Part shown: positions 46,148-54,474 of the stretch, in pieces | Numbering within the stretch: the first letter of the stretch is position 1 | Layout of the letters: every line of letters begins with the position of its first letter | From: Sphingobacterium sp. ML3W | Lineage (GTDB): Bacteria; Bacteroidota; Bacteroidia; Sphingobacteriales; Sphingobacteriaceae | Direction of reading: 5' to 3' | DNA: 64,000 nt | NCBI RefSeq assembly: GCF_029542085.1 | Contig: NZ_CP107036.1 | Span: forward strand, 682,001-746,000 | The notes under the pieces: model-generated | The model's input: only the letters and a program-made list of their open reading frames with translations | What the model was told of the DNA's origin: nothing | The model's database searches: none | Position numbers and translations under genes: made by a program

Positions 46148-46302
46148 ATGTTAAGTTATATTGCAGCGATCTGCCTGGTTTTCTTGGGAATAATGCTTAA
46201 ATATTCCTCTCAAGACAGTTATAGGCCATTAAGAAAATATTGTATTTTTTTATGATTGGAGGGTTGTTTTCCCTACTTTATAACCTATTTCAATTACTTT
46301 AG
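46148..46302 (+). pseudogene. Small two-helix membrane protein with a T-run frameshift
   Basis: ATG 46148 encodes MLSYIAAICLVFLGIMLKYS, continuing to RKYCIF. The frame is lost in a run of seven T residues (46245-46251), meeting TGA at 46253. With eight T the frame would read on as FMIGGLFSLLYNLFQLL to TAG at 46300-46302, giving a 51-residue protein with two hydrophobic helices. The seamless continuation indicates that a single T was lost. The flanks 45881-46147 and 46303-46370 contain nothing else recognisable. Confidence 0.5.
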
Positions 46303-46370
46303 ATGATATACAAAATTCTACTTTTGTTTAACACGGTCGTAAGCCATGTTCAAGAGGTAACATGCATAGC

Positions 46371-46736
46371 CTATGTCTGTTTATTGTGAAGGTGAAAACT
46401 TATCCATCCTGAATTTTTAAGTACATGATGATCCTTAATTTTTCTTTCAAGCATCAGGGATTGTTTTAGCTCTTTATTTAATAAGATGTCCAATAAGCCA
46501 TTACTGTGTACATGTGCAAACTCTCTTCCCTTATAATTAAACTGAGTCCCACCATATTTATGTATTCCAATCGTAGTTTCGGGCATCCGCGCCACATCTT
46601 CTTCCAGTTCATCGATCCAATCCAGTAATTCGGGTTTGGTAAAAAACATCCAAAATCTCATCAGACTATCAAATATAATGGCGACTAAAGGGATATCCTT
46701 TAAAAAACTAGCTCTTTTCACTACAAAAGAAAACAT
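46371..46736 (-). CDS. DUF5519 (luciferase-like domain) protein
   Basis: A 121-residue protein. The C-terminal 75 residues (TTIGIHKYGGTQFNYKGREF, then AHVHSNGLLDILLNKEL and HHVLKNSGWISFHLH) match the DUF5519 domain, whose conserved AHVH and S-W-hydrophobic pattern recur in the family. The N-terminus has a hydrophobic segment (IPLVAIIFDSLMRFWMFF). It starts three bases after the stop of a 55-residue membrane protein gene. The function is unknown. Confidence 0.75.
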   Translation of the reverse strand: MFSFVVKRASFLKDIPLVAIIFDSLMRFWMFFTKPELLDWIDELEEDVARMPETTIGIHKYGGTQFNYKGREFAHVHSNGLLDILLNKELKQSLMLERKIKDHHVLKNSGWISFHLHNKQT

Positions 46737-46739
46737 AGA

Positions 46740-46907
46740 CTATCTCTCACTTAATAACTTAATATGCTCCATTACTCTTATATCTGCATCTTTGGGCATC
46801 AATGAAGACAAGAAGCCAATGACTAGGAATGTGAAAATGCTGGCTGTTAAAATTCCTTGAAGTGTTTTGGAATTTAGTGCTCTATATAGCGTTTCTTTCA
46901 AATTCAT
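46740..46907 (-). CDS. 55-residue single-pass membrane protein
   Basis: ATG at 46907 opens a 55-codon frame ending at TAG 46740-46742. The translation begins MNLKETLYRALNSKTLQG and continues with a helix ILTASIFTFLVIGFLSSLM, then a polar tail. The next start codon (46736) follows after three bases, which suggests translational coupling with the DUF5519 protein. It is not a member of any family I can name. Confidence 0.6.
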   Translation of the reverse strand: MNLKETLYRALNSKTLQGILTASIFTFLVIGFLSSLMPKDADIRVMEHIKLLSER

Positions 46908-47233
46908 TGTATTTGATCGTTTATTCTGGTCTATTAAAAATGAGGTGTTTAGTTAAAACTGTGGTGTGGTTTGTATCTTTTTTACAATTTAGTAAGAATT
47001 TAAGAGATTGATGATCTAAAAATTACGATACCGATTATTTTTTTCGTAAAAACCAACCGTACAAATCTTATTTAAACCCCTATAGTATACAAATTATCTG
47101 ATTGATCCTGAGTGTGATATATGTTATATCAATCTCTTGTGTTGATTTTTTGCTAATAATATTAGTATTTTTGAGTGCGGCAACTACCGAAAATAAAAGT
47201 CGTGCGGAATGGCTGGATAGCGAATTGAAAAAC
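46908..47233. other. Upstream region of the dinB-dnaE cassette
   Basis: No complete gene is seen. The dinB reading frame stays open upstream to 47102 and would add 44 residues including a hydrophobic stretch, but Y-family polymerases start near MERSIVHCDLD, so this is read as leader. A TATTTTTG box at 47166-47173 could be the promoter -7 element. No LexA-type palindrome was identified. Confidence 0.4.
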
Positions 47234-48415
47234 ATGGAAAGGAGTATAGTACATTGTGATCTAGATACATTCTTTGTATCTGTCGAGCGTTTGCAGAATA
47301 GCAAGCTTATTGGAGTACCTGTGCTCATAGGGGGGAGCAGTGACCGTGGGGTAGTTGCATCCTGTTCCTATGAGGCCCGTAAGTTTGGCGTACATTCCGC
47401 TATGCCGATGCGGCTAGCCATGCGTATGTGTCCCGAAGCGATTGTGGTGCGGGGGGATCATGATATGTACAGTCAGTATTCCAGTATCGTGACGCAGATT
47501 ATCGAAGAGGAGACACCCATTGTTGAAAAAGCAAGTATAGATGAGCATTATCTTGATGTCTCGGGAATGGATCGCTTTTTTGGCTGTTGGAAATGGACAC
47601 AAGAGCTTCGCCAGCGGATTATCAAAGAAACAGGATTGCCCATCAGCTTCGGATTATCCGTCAACAAGACCGTTTCCAAGATCGCGACGGGGACAGCCAA
47701 GCCCTGTGGCGAAAAGCAAGTTCAAGGCGGTACCGAAAAAGGATTTCTAGCTCCACTGTCCATCCGCAAGATCCCCATGGTCGGGGATAAATCTTTTACC
47801 CTGCTGCGTAATATGGGGATCTCCAAGATCGGAACCTTACAGCAGATGGAAGTATTCACGATGCAGAAAGTCCTCGGCGAGAATGGGATCAACATCTGGC
47901 GTAAAGCCAATGGTCTGGACGATTCATTGGTCGTACCTTTTCGTGAACAAAAGTCCATGTCCAAGGAAAACACCTTTCAGCAGGATACCATCGATATGGA
48001 TGTACTTCGCCGCACCTTGATCAGCATGGTCGATACACTGGCCTTCGATCTGCGGAAAGATCAGAAGCTGACGAGTTGTGTCACCCTTAAGATCCGCTAT
48101 AGCAATTTCGATACCCATACCCAGCAGCTGCAGGTCGGTTATACCAACTCCGATCGAAAGTTAACGGAAGTTGTGCTCTCCCTTTTTAAGAAACTGTATA
48201 GCCGCAGGATGCTGATACGGCTTATCGGGATCAAGTTCTCAGGACTGATCTACGGTTCCTATCAGACCCATCTTTTTGATGATAGTGCCGACGAAGTCAA
48301 CCTGATGCAGGCTATGGACAAGATCCGAAAACGTTATGGTGCCGAATTTCTGATGAAAGGTATCTGTGCACCGTTACCTGAGAAAGGAGGGGAGTATGCT
48401 CTTAAATCTACATAG
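47234..48415 (+). CDS. dinB: DNA polymerase IV (Y-family), DinB
   Basis: A 393-residue Y-family polymerase started at ATG 47234 (MERSIVHCDLDTFFVSVERL). The catalytic carboxylates are present in CDLDTFF and in ASIDEHYLDVSG (motif SIDE). Finger, palm, thumb (KIPMVGDKSFTLLRNMGISK, the helix-hairpin-helix) and little-finger regions can be followed to the end. It performs error-prone translesion synthesis. Its last codons overlap the start of dnaE by 20 bases. The coding sequence is visibly richer in G+C than the flanking genes. Confidence 0.93.
   Translation: MERSIVHCDLDTFFVSVERLQNSKLIGVPVLIGGSSDRGVVASCSYEARKFGVHSAMPMRLAMRMCPEAIVVRGDHDMYSQYSSIVTQIIEEETPIVEKASIDEHYLDVSGMDRFFGCWKWTQELRQRIIKETGLPISFGLSVNKTVSKIATGTAKPCGEKQVQGGTEKGFLAPLSIRKIPMVGDKSFTLLRNMGISKIGTLQQMEVFTMQKVLGENGINIWRKANGLDDSLVVPFREQKSMSKENTFQQDTIDMDVLRRTLISMVDTLAFDLRKDQKLTSCVTLKIRYSNFDTHTQQLQVGYTNSDRKLTEVVLSLFKKLYSRRMLIRLIGIKFSGLIYGSYQTHLFDDSADEVNLMQAMDKIRKRYGAEFLMKGICAPLPEKGGEYALKST
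48383..48390 (+). promoter_or_regulatory. Strong Shine-Dalgarno inside the end of dinB, for dnaE
   Basis: AAAGGAGG ends 5 bases before the dnaE ATG at 48396. Good Shine-Dalgarno sites are uncommon in Bacteroidota, so this decides the start and suggests coupled translation with dinB. Confidence 0.75.
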
Positions 48416-51332
48416 TTACTTTAGCCTACGATTTGGCACACTGAGTCTACAGGATCTTATTTCGGGGATGCTGGCAGGTGGTTATGATACTGCAGTTTTG
48501 ACCGATATCAACAACAGTTCGGGATCGCTGGATTTTATTAAAATGGGGCGTGAGGCTGGACTCAATCTCCTTGCAGGCATGGAATTCCGTGATGGTGATC
48601 AGCTTTGTTTCATCGCCATCGCCAAGAACGAACAGGGATTTCGGGAGATCAACGAATATCGGACCAAGCTCAATATGGAAAACCGTGCCACACCCGAGTG
48701 TGCACCCGAGTTTGAACAGGTCTTTGTGATCTATCCCTTTAGCCGGATCAATACATTTCAATTGCGGGACTTTGAATACATTGGTATCCGCCCAAGTGAG
48801 CGCACCCGCGCGCAACTGCTGGAGCGGAAGCTGCTTGACCGCTGTGTGATCTTCGCACCCGTTAGTTTCCGCCGAGCTGATTATACCCTGCATCGGCAAC
48901 TACGAGCTATTGACAACAATCTGTTGATATCCCAATTGGAAAGGGAGCAGGTCGCTGCCGAAGATGAAGTCTTTGTTGCTAAGGTCAAGCTGATGCAACT
49001 ATTTTCCGAGTTACCACAACTGCTGACCAATACCAACCGTATACTAGGACAATGTTCCTTCAGTTTTGATTTTACTAGTGTCAAGAATAAAGCGACCTTT
49101 ACCGACAATCGCTACAACGATAAGCAGCTATTGCATAAGTACTGCATGGAGGGATTTATCAGACGTTATGGCCGAAATGATAGCTTTGCTGCCGATCGTA
49201 TCCAGCGCGAACTTGAAATCATTGAAAACCTGCGTTTCTCGAGTTATTTCCTTATTACCGATGATATCTGTCGCCATGCGCGTAGTCGTAGTTTTCATTA
49301 CGTAGGCCGTGGATCAGGAGCAAATTCTGCCGTGGCCTATTGCCTCGGGATTACGGATGTTGATCCCATAGCCCTCAACCTTCCTTTTGAGCGTTTCCTC
49401 AATCCGAAGCGGAAGAGTCCACCCGATTTTGATGTCGACTTTAGCTGGAATGAGCGGGACGAAATGTATGCGTATATTTTTAACAGTTATCAGACCGGTC
49501 ATACAGCATTGATGGGTGCCATGAGTACATTTCGGTCGCGTAGTATCTTACGTGAACTCGGTAAGGTATACGGTCTGCCCAAAACAGAGATCGACCGACT
49601 GGTGCACGAGCCGGAGCATATGCTCAATAAAAATGAAGTCACGAATACTATTTTGAGCGTGTATAACCGCATGGCCGATTTTCCCAATCAACGAACCATT
49701 CATGCCAGTGGGGTACTGATTTCCGAGGAGCCGCTGACATGTTATTCTGCCATGGACAATCCACCCAAAGGACTACCCACCATGCAGTTTGATATGTATG
49801 TTGCCGAAGATATCGGTTTTGAAAAATTTGATATCCTTTCCCAGCGCGGTATCGGCCATATCAAAGATTGCTGCACCATTGTTCGGGAGAACCTGGGCGT
49901 TGTCATTGACACCGACAATCCAAAGCGCTTTTTCGAGGACGACAATATTGCCGCACAGCTCAAATCAGCCAATACCATTGGCTGCTTCTACGTCGAAAGC
50001 CCGGCCATGCGACAGCTACTGACCAAGCTGCGCTGTGACGATTACCTGACCCTGGTGGCAGCCTCATCCATTATCCGCCCTGGTGTCGCCAGTTCAGGCA
50101 TGATGGGTGAATACATCCGTCGCCATCACGATCCCAGCACAGTAGTCTATCCACACCCTGTATTCAAGGAACAGCTTGAAGAGACTTACGGGGTTATGGT
50201 GTATCAGGAGGATGTAATGAAAATCGCCAATGCCTATGGTGGGCTTGATATGGCCGACTCCGATGTGCTGCGACGTATGATGTCGGGCAAATATCGCAAC
50301 AAAGACCATCTACTTGAGATCGAGGACAAGTTCTTTTCCAACTGCAAAACCAAAGGCTATGATGAAAAAATCAGCTGGGAGATCTGGCGGCAGATGGAAA
50401 GCTTTGCCGGATACTCGTTTAACAAGGCACACTCTGCATCCTATGCGGTAGAGAGCTACCAGAGTCTGTTTCTCAAGACCTATTACCCATTGGAGTTTAT
50501 GGTTGCTGTACTGAACAATTATGGTGGTTTTTACAATCGTAAGGTCTATGTCAATGAAGCGCGCGTATCTGGTGGTACCATTTGCCTGCCCTGTGTCAAT
50601 CAGTCGATTTTCAATACCTCGATCAAGGGTAAGGATATCTATCTCGGTTTTGATTGTCTGCAGCATCTGGAAGAGAAATTAGCCCATCGGATTATAGCCG
50701 AACGTGAGCGAAATAGTATGTATCAGAGTATGGAGGACTTTGTCAAAAGGACGCAGGTTGGGCTCGAACAGGTTATTATTTTGATCCGTGTAGGAGCTTT
50801 GCGGTTTACGGGGCTAGGGAAGAAGGAATTGCTGTGGGAGGCCCACCTGTTGATGAGCAGACACAAGCCCGCTGGGGTAGGTATGGCCCTGTTTGAGACC
50901 GAGAGCCGCAAACCGATTCTTCCTCCTTTGGAAGAAGATATCCTGGAGGACTATTACGATGAGATGGAGCTCATTGGTTTTTGTGTGACAGGGACGCTCT
51001 TTGACCTTGCCAAAAGCGATTACCGTGGTGATATGCCATCCAAGGAACTCCATTTTCACAAGGGTAAAATTGTACGCGTTGTCGGCGATTTTGTCTGTGA
51101 GAAATTTGTGAAGACCAAGCGTGGCGACCAGATGAAATTCGGAACCTTCCTGGACACTGAAGGGCATTTCTTTGATACCGTACATTTCCCACAAACACTC
51201 GTAAAATATCCCCTAAGAGGAGCGGGGATCTATCTGATCGAGGGCAAGGTCATTGTCGAATATGGATGTCCATCCATTGAAGTTATCCGCTGTGCGAAGA
51301 TGCCTTTAAAACCCGATCCGAGGAGTGAGTAA
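48396..51332 (+). CDS. Error-prone DNA polymerase III alpha subunit (DnaE2-like)
   Basis: A 978-residue C-family polymerase when started at ATG 48396. It has an N-terminal PHP domain (LNLHSYFSLRFGTLSLQDL), the palm with the catalytic acidic pair in PPDFDVDFSWNERD, and a tail with an OB-like region. At 978 residues it is shorter than replicative DnaE (about 1160) and fits the DnaE2/error-prone type. The translation overlaps dinB and shares its operon, as in mutasome cassettes (imuB/dnaE2-like). An imuA or lexA partner is not in view. Confidence 0.92.
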   Translation: MLLNLHSYFSLRFGTLSLQDLISGMLAGGYDTAVLTDINNSSGSLDFIKMGREAGLNLLAGMEFRDGDQLCFIAIAKNEQGFREINEYRTKLNMENRATPECAPEFEQVFVIYPFSRINTFQLRDFEYIGIRPSERTRAQLLERKLLDRCVIFAPVSFRRADYTLHRQLRAIDNNLLISQLEREQVAAEDEVFVAKVKLMQLFSELPQLLTNTNRILGQCSFSFDFTSVKNKATFTDNRYNDKQLLHKYCMEGFIRRYGRNDSFAADRIQRELEIIENLRFSSYFLITDDICRHARSRSFHYVGRGSGANSAVAYCLGITDVDPIALNLPFERFLNPKRKSPPDFDVDFSWNERDEMYAYIFNSYQTGHTALMGAMSTFRSRSILRELGKVYGLPKTEIDRLVHEPEHMLNKNEVTNTILSVYNRMADFPNQRTIHASGVLISEEPLTCYSAMDNPPKGLPTMQFDMYVAEDIGFEKFDILSQRGIGHIKDCCTIVRENLGVVIDTDNPKRFFEDDNIAAQLKSANTIGCFYVESPAMRQLLTKLRCDDYLTLVAASSIIRPGVASSGMMGEYIRRHHDPSTVVYPHPVFKEQLEETYGVMVYQEDVMKIANAYGGLDMADSDVLRRMMSGKYRNKDHLLEIEDKFFSNCKTKGYDEKISWEIWRQMESFAGYSFNKAHSASYAVESYQSLFLKTYYPLEFMVAVLNNYGGFYNRKVYVNEARVSGGTICLPCVNQSIFNTSIKGKDIYLGFDCLQHLEEKLAHRIIAERERNSMYQSMEDFVKRTQVGLEQVIILIRVGALRFTGLGKKELLWEAHLLMSRHKPAGVGMALFETESRKPILPPLEEDILEDYYDEMELIGFCVTGTLFDLAKSDYRGDMPSKELHFHKGKIVRVVGDFVCEKFVKTKRGDQMKFGTFLDTEGHFFDTVHFPQTLVKYPLRGAGIYLIEGKVIVEYGCPSIEVIRCAKMPLKPDPRSE

Positions 51333-51480
51333 AATAGCTTAGTTAATTCGAATATATAAAATCTTAAAGCGTGTACGACAGCACTATATTGCTTCCCATC
51401 CTAGCATTTATACGGCAGGAGAGAAACTGTATTTAATACATTTGCGATTTTCTTGTTAACCGCTGATTGCTCTGCCAGAT

Positions 51481-51514
51481 AAAAATCCTTGTCAAAATTT
51501 GAATGACAAGGATT
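51481..51514 (-). terminator. Rho-independent terminator after azoR
   Basis: An 11-bp stem (AATCCTTGTCA at 51484-51494 and TGACAAGGATT at 51504-51514) with a 9-base loop. On the minus strand it is followed by TTTATC after the final T residues of the stem. It serves the azoreductase gene ending at 51536. Confidence 0.75.
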
Positions 51515-51535
51515 AATTTCTGATCAGATCTTATA

Positions 51536-52138
51536 TTAATCAATGGTAATGTTATTGATTGCTCTTTCGAGTGATGTCTCCATTATTCCGGGAATTGAAA
51601 GACCTTCTGCGCGGAAAACACTGATGTCAGAAACACCGTAAAAGCCAAAGATATTTTTGATGTAAGGAATATTGGAGTCGTATATTTGGTAAGGGCCTTC
51701 CGAATAGATATTTCCAGAGGTAAAAGCGATGTAAAGCTTCTTGTCGTTTAACAAGCCCTTTGGCCCATTTTCATCATATTTGAAAGTATATCCTGCCCTT
51801 GAAGTAAAATCGAAGTAAGCTCTCAGAGTCGCGGGAACCGAAAAATTGTACATTGGAGAATCAATGACAATAATGTCAGCTTCCTTTAATTCCGAAATTA
51901 AATCTTCCGAATATTTGCTGATTGATTGCTGTTCTTCAGAATGATTTTCAGCGGGTGTAAAAAACGTATTTATATGCACCTCCTCTAAAAGTGGAACTTT
52001 ACTTTTTGTAAGATCGCGTTCTTTTACAATGCTATCGGAATACTTTTCCTGAATTTTTTGAATAACAGCAATTCCTAATTTTCTACTTGCAGATACCTCC
52101 GCTCTTGGACTTGAAATAATGTGAAGTATGTTTTTCAT
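51536..52138 (-). CDS. azoR: FMN-dependent NADH-azoreductase (AzoR family)
   Basis: A 200-residue flavodoxin-fold enzyme. MKNILHIISSPRAEVSASRK has the FMN phosphate loop of AzoR and IIVIDSPMYNFSVPATLRAY is its signature, followed by AGYTFKYDENGPKGLL. It reduces quinones and azo compounds using NADH. It is divergent from the HxlR-type regulator at 52248, a known pattern for electrophile- or quinone-responsive control. Confidence 0.93.
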   Translation of the reverse strand: MKNILHIISSPRAEVSASRKLGIAVIQKIQEKYSDSIVKERDLTKSKVPLLEEVHINTFFTPAENHSEEQQSISKYSEDLISELKEADIIVIDSPMYNFSVPATLRAYFDFTSRAGYTFKYDENGPKGLLNDKKLYIAFTSGNIYSEGPYQIYDSNIPYIKNIFGFYGVSDISVFRAEGLSIPGIMETSLERAINNITID

Positions 52139-52190
52139 TTTTCTTTGTTAAAATTTCTTTAACAAAATTATGTATATTAGCTTATTAAAA

Positions 52191-52224
52191 GTTAGTAGTA
52201 ATCAAAAGGTTAGTAGTAACCTTT
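52191..52224. promoter_or_regulatory. Candidate HxlR operator: direct repeat and palindrome
   Basis: GTTAGTAGTAA occurs at 52191-52201 and again at 52209-52219, an 18-base period. The second copy lies in a perfect palindrome, AAAGGTTA-GTAG-TAACCTTT (52205-52224). The block is between azoR and the HxlR gene and is the likely binding site of that regulator. Confidence 0.6.
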
Positions 52225-52247
52225 AGGTTAGTTTAAAGTCGAATCTC

Positions 52248-52634
52248 ATGGAAAATACAATTCATTTAGAGGAGCCCATTACAGCTACAAAATGTTCCGA
52301 AAATCTTTCCTCTGTTGAAGATGCAATTTATGTTATCGGTGGAAAATGGAAATTAAAGATTATTATTGTTCTGCAGGAAAACGGGAATATCAGATTTAAT
52401 GAGCTTCAAAGAAATATTAAGGGGATCTCCGCGCGAGTGCTTTCAAATGAACTGAAAGACCTTGAATTAAACGGTTTTGTCAAAAGAGTTGTGCATGCTG
52501 AGCAAACGCCAGTGGTTGTAGAGTATATTTCCACAGATTACAGCAGAACCCTAAAAAACGTTATTATAGCACTTTCGGATTGGGGAAAAATGCATAAACA
52601 AAATATTCGGACAGAAACATTTTTAAATCAATAA
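52248..52634 (+). CDS. HxlR-family transcriptional regulator
   Basis: A 128-residue winged-helix regulator. The HxlR pattern is complete: KCSENLSSVEDAIYVIGGKW, then KLKIIIVLQENGNIRFNELQ, RNIKGISARVLSNELKDLEL and VEYISTDYSRTL. A conserved Cys near the N-terminus (Cys16) is the usual redox or electrophile sensor of the family. It is divergent from azoR and probably represses it. Confidence 0.92.
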   Translation: MENTIHLEEPITATKCSENLSSVEDAIYVIGGKWKLKIIIVLQENGNIRFNELQRNIKGISARVLSNELKDLELNGFVKRVVHAEQTPVVVEYISTDYSRTLKNVIIALSDWGKMHKQNIRTETFLNQ

Positions 52635-52786
52635 AATTAAACTGTCAGCTTATGATGAATATTTCTATGATGAAGTTGTTTTTGATTTTTGCTTTTCAAA
52701 ACCAACCTCCTGTCTGCCAGACTGCCTACGATATGAAATGAAAATAGTGATGATCTTGTCCAAGATCATCCTACAGAAACAGGATG

Positions 52787-53164
52787 CTATATTTTTGCCT
52801 GCACAAACTCGCCTTTTTCACTGACAGCTTTATTACCCCACTCTGTAATAGCCTCCAAAACCGGAACAAATGATTGACCAAAATCGGTTAATTTATAGAT
52901 GACTTTGATAGGAGGTTTTTTACCATATACTTCCCTGGACACTAACCCATCTTTTTCCAGTTGTTTCAACTGCAAGCTCAATGTCATTTCTGTAACGGAT
53001 GGCATTTCTTTACGAAGTTCACTATACCTCTTGGCCTCGTCCTTTAAATGATACAGAATAACCGCTTTCCATTTTCCTCCCACTAAATCCATTGTCAAAC
53101 TCACCGTACAAGGGTAGCTCTTCTCATTCAGTTTTACATAATCACTGGTACATTCAATTTTCAT
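52787..53164 (-). CDS. HxlR-family transcriptional regulator (second)
   Basis: A 125-residue winged-helix protein: LTMDLVGGKWKAVILYHLKD, RYSELRKEMPSVTEMTLSLQ, then LKQLEKDGLVSREVYGKKPP. Early cysteines at residues 4 and 18 are possible sensor residues. It is divergent from the NmrA-like gene at 53269, and the intergenic region holds two ACTAT/ATAGT palindromes. It is related to, but clearly distinct from, the first HxlR protein. Confidence 0.92.
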   Translation of the reverse strand: MKIECTSDYVKLNEKSYPCTVSLTMDLVGGKWKAVILYHLKDEAKRYSELRKEMPSVTEMTLSLQLKQLEKDGLVSREVYGKKPPIKVIYKLTDFGQSFVPVLEAITEWGNKAVSEKGEFVQAKI

Positions 53165-53181
53165 TTTGTTTTTTTTTGCAG

Positions 53182-53251
53182 CTATCTATTTTGATAGTTA
53201 TTGCAAATCTACTTTGCTAAAATTAGTTTTGCAACTATAAAAATTATAGTT
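53182..53251. promoter_or_regulatory. Two HxlR-type palindromes between the regulator and the NmrA-like gene
   Basis: CTATC-TATTTT-GATAG lies at 53182-53197 and AACTATAA-AAA-TTATAGTT at 53233-53251. Both share the CTAT/ATAG half-site and sit in the 104-base divergent promoter region. The second ends 17 bases before the NmrA-like start codon. Confidence 0.55.
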
Positions 53252-53268
53252 AATTAAAATAATGAACA

Positions 53269-54246
53269 ATGATATCAAAATTAAAAAAACAAGACGCTTT
53301 GGAGTACGATGATCGACCAATAATCACCGTCGTTGGTGTGCTGGGCAAACAAGGCTTGAGCGCCGCTCGTTCACTTGTGGAAAGTGGACTTTATCGGGTA
53401 CGAGGCATTACCCGCAGGGTCAATTCAGCAGAAGCGATTAAGCTGGCAGAGCAGGGAGTTGAACTGCTGAATCTGCCTCTTGATCTTGGCTATAAAAAGG
53501 CTTTTATAGAAGTATTTAAGGGTTCTTATGGCGTTTTCTTGATGACGCCAAACATTGCCCCGCCAGCTACCCACGAATTTGAATTAGGGAAAGAGTTGGC
53601 GGATGCTGCCGTGGAAGCTGGTGTACAGCATGTTATTTTCAGCAGTTTGGAAAACGTGGATAAAATATCAGGCGGAAAATTGTTTGCCCCTCATTTTACA
53701 GACAAGGCCAGGGTCGAAGAATATATCCGAACGCTGCCCGTGACAAGCTCGTTTATTTACATGGCTTTCTTTTTCACAAATCTGCTTGAATTTTATACGC
53801 CGCAAGTAAAAGGAGACAGCCTTGTGTTCCCGATTTATTTACCCAAAGATTTTCGGGCGCCATTTGTTGATCCGCTTACAGCTACCGGAGCAGCAGTTCT
53901 GGAAATATTTTCCAATCCTGTTGAATACTCAGGTAAGTCCCTTCCAGTCGTAGGAGATATGATCTCCCCTGGGGAAATAGTGGAAACTTTCACAAAAGTT
54001 ACAGGCAAAAAGGCTGAGTATGCCTCGGCACATACAAAAGAGGACATGCTTAAACACTTTCCAGAATTTGAGGCAAATGATGATTTGGTGAGGGAGATTT
54101 TGGGTATGGCAAGTTACGTTATTGAGTATGGGTATTACGGTAAGGAACGTGATCTGGAATGGAGTAGACAGGTAAATCCTCAAAGCTTTACATGGGAGCA
54201 ATTTCTTCGCAATACAGGTTGGAAAGGTCAAAAACTTTTGTTTTGA
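53269..54246 (+). CDS. NmrA-family NAD(P)-binding protein
   Basis: A 325-residue atypical SDR. The dinucleotide-binding loop is VVGVLGKQGLSAARSL, a G-x-x-G-x-x-G-like variant, followed by the Arg-rich specificity stretch YRVRGITRRVNS. VQHVIFSSLENVDKISGGKL is a typical NmrA element. Such proteins are redox sensors or NAD(P)H-binding regulators and sometimes quinone or isoflavone reductases. It is divergent from the second HxlR gene, which is likely to control it. Confidence 0.9.
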   Translation: MISKLKKQDALEYDDRPIITVVGVLGKQGLSAARSLVESGLYRVRGITRRVNSAEAIKLAEQGVELLNLPLDLGYKKAFIEVFKGSYGVFLMTPNIAPPATHEFELGKELADAAVEAGVQHVIFSSLENVDKISGGKLFAPHFTDKARVEEYIRTLPVTSSFIYMAFFFTNLLEFYTPQVKGDSLVFPIYLPKDFRAPFVDPLTATGAAVLEIFSNPVEYSGKSLPVVGDMISPGEIVETFTKVTGKKAEYASAHTKEDMLKHFPEFEANDDLVREILGMASYVIEYGYYGKERDLEWSRQVNPQSFTWEQFLRNTGWKGQKLLF

Positions 54247-54474
54247 TTACACTTCATTCTAGACATCAACTCAGATGGAAAGCATTACAGCAAAAAATAG
54301 CTACATATTTTTCGAGGTGTGATAATTTCGAAAAAACCGCAAATACCTACGGATGATAATTTGTCTCCAGCGAATTATAATTCGTTTAATTTCCTATAGG
54401 TTTTACAGTTAAATTTGAGTATAAAATAAAGCTGACATTGTCAATTAGTATATTTCATTTTAGAATAATCATAC

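Noticed and set aside
47102..47233. 44-codon upstream extension of dinB with a hydrophobic stretch
   Set aside because: Y-family polymerases begin near the CDLD motif; the extension has no counterpart and is taken as leader sequence.
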